From Propionibacteriaceae bacterium (GTDB lineage: Bacteria > Actinomycetota > Actinomycetes > Propionibacteriales > Propionibacteriaceae), in contig JAGXHS010000066.1 in NCBI GenBank assembly GCA_024636075.1, positions 1 through 5,731 on the forward strand: a stretch of DNA of 5,731 bases, read 5' to 3'. Below are positions 5,350 to 5,731 of the stretch, piece by piece. A model generated the notes under the pieces. That model did not search any database. It was not told where the DNA came from and worked only from the letters and a program-made list of their open reading frames with translations. Position 1 is the first letter of the stretch, and every line of letters starts with the position of its first letter. Made by a program: the position numbers and the translations under genes.

Positions 5350-5595
5350 TCAGTCGGAGAGGTCTTCCTTGGCGCGTTGGCCTTCAGGCTCCGCGGCGGC
5401 GTTCTCGTCCTCCGAGTAGTGCCGCGCCACGTAGGTGTCTTCGCCGCTGTGGTCGCCGGCGGTGTGGTGCAAGCTGTAACCCTCGTCATGACCGTCCTCG
5501 TTGCGACCGCTCAGGTGCTCCGTCCGGTAACCGTCCTGTTCGATTGGCTTGCCGCTGGGGTCGTGCGGCAGGTGATGCCGGTCTTCGATGGCCAT
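5350..5595 (-). CDS. small acidic, histidine-rich protein of unknown function
   Basis: I do not recognise this 81-residue product. It begins MAIEDRHHLPHD and ends RAKEDLSD. It has 21 Asp/Glu against 7 Lys/Arg, 9 His, no Cys or Trp, and no signal peptide or membrane segment, so it is a soluble and probably largely disordered cytoplasmic protein. The reading frame extends to a TTG at 5607. ATG 5595 is preferred because GGAG (5605-5602 on the minus strand) lies 6 bases upstream of it. Codons end mostly in G or C like those of its neighbours, which supports real coding. It is 80 bases upstream of the RDD gene on the same strand and could be cotranscribed with it. His-rich acidic composition could suggest metal binding, but no defined site is visible. 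Confidence 0.65.
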   Translation of the reverse strand: MAIEDRHHLPHDPSGKPIEQDGYRTEHLSGRNEDGHDEGYSLHHTAGDHSGEDTYVARHYSEDENAAAEPEGQRAKEDLSD

Positions 5596-5629
5596 GTCAA
5601 ACTCCAATGTCTAGCGGGCTTCGTCCTTC

Positions 5630-5646
5630 ATGACCCATTATGTCAT
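5630..5646. promoter_or_regulatory. operator-like inverted repeat over a possible -10 in a divergent promoter region
   Basis: ATGAC (5630-5634), a 7-base centre and GTCAT (5642-5646) form an inverted repeat. On the minus strand the centre and arm contain CATAAT, close to a -10 consensus, about 45 bases upstream of the ATG of the small acidic gene. No convincing -35 was found at 17 bases. A regulator site is possible, but short repeats also arise by chance. Confidence 0.25.
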
Positions 5647-5712
5647 CACCTCCACCGATCGTTGGCAGTCGCAGCATGTGCTGGCGGTGGCACTGAATGA
5701 GAGGATGCAGTC

Positions 5713-5731
5713 ATGGCCACTGATGTGCGGG
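5713..5731 (+). CDS. start of a gene cut by the right edge
   Basis: ATG 5713 opens a frame reading MATDVR before the window ends. GAGAGGA (5699-5705) is a good Shine-Dalgarno with a 7-base spacer. The gene would be divergent from the small acidic gene, with 117 bases between the starts. An alternative ATG at 5705 (MQSWPL) is in another frame and would overlap the Shine-Dalgarno. Nothing can be said about function. Confidence 0.5.

Noticed and set aside
4915..5700. 261-codon plus-strand frame with a hydrophobic C-terminal half that looks like a membrane protein
   Set aside because: It is antisense to the RDD gene and the acidic gene. The hydrophobic look comes from reading acidic and histidine codons in reverse. 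Both minus-strand genes have good ribosome binding sites and the RDD family match.

Overview
The window is a stretch of high-GC chromosomal DNA from an actinobacterium (Actinomycetota). The evidence is the GC-rich third codon positions, the TANNNT-type -10 elements, SOS boxes of the actinobacterial/Gram-positive type (TCGAAC-N4-GTTCGA), and a LexA sequence close to the mycobacterial and Streptomyces type. The order hflX, helicase, lexA, SOS-induced membrane protein is a recognisable actinobacterial neighbourhood. The genus cannot be read from the sequence. There are no mobile elements, RNA genes or CRISPR arrays.

Layout. At the left edge (1-691, +) is the C-terminal part of the ribosome-associated GTPase HflX. 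Twenty-two bases later comes a DinG-type iron-sulfur helicase (714-2723, +). It converges on lexA (2769-3614, -), and a 10-bp hairpin covers the dinG stop codon at that junction. A 347-bp divergent control region (3615-3961) holds three LexA boxes and two promoters. On its other side is a 172-residue single-pass membrane protein (3962-4480, +). It sits where Mycobacterium ChiZ, Corynebacterium DivS and, by analogy, Bacillus YneA are found, but it has no LysM domain. This gene converges on an RDD-family membrane protein with a long disordered N-terminus (4520-5269, -). Upstream of that, on the same strand, is a small acidic, histidine-rich orphan protein (5350-5595, -). The first codons of another + strand gene (5713 onward) are cut by the right edge.

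How the genes work together. lexA and the ChiZ/DivS-like gene form a compact SOS switch. Each has a promoter whose -35 element (TTGATT) is built into the degenerate half of a LexA box. The membrane gene has a second, perfect box over its predicted transcription start. In undamaged cells LexA should repress both; after RecA-stimulated LexA self-cleavage the membrane protein would be made, probably to delay division. DinG next door fits a DNA-damage theme, but no LexA box is visible in front of it. The RDD protein and the small acidic protein have no evident link to SOS.

The most interesting points are the mirror-image promoter/operator design with a -35 inside the LexA box, the LysM-less SOS membrane protein, and the apparently leaderless lexA mRNA.
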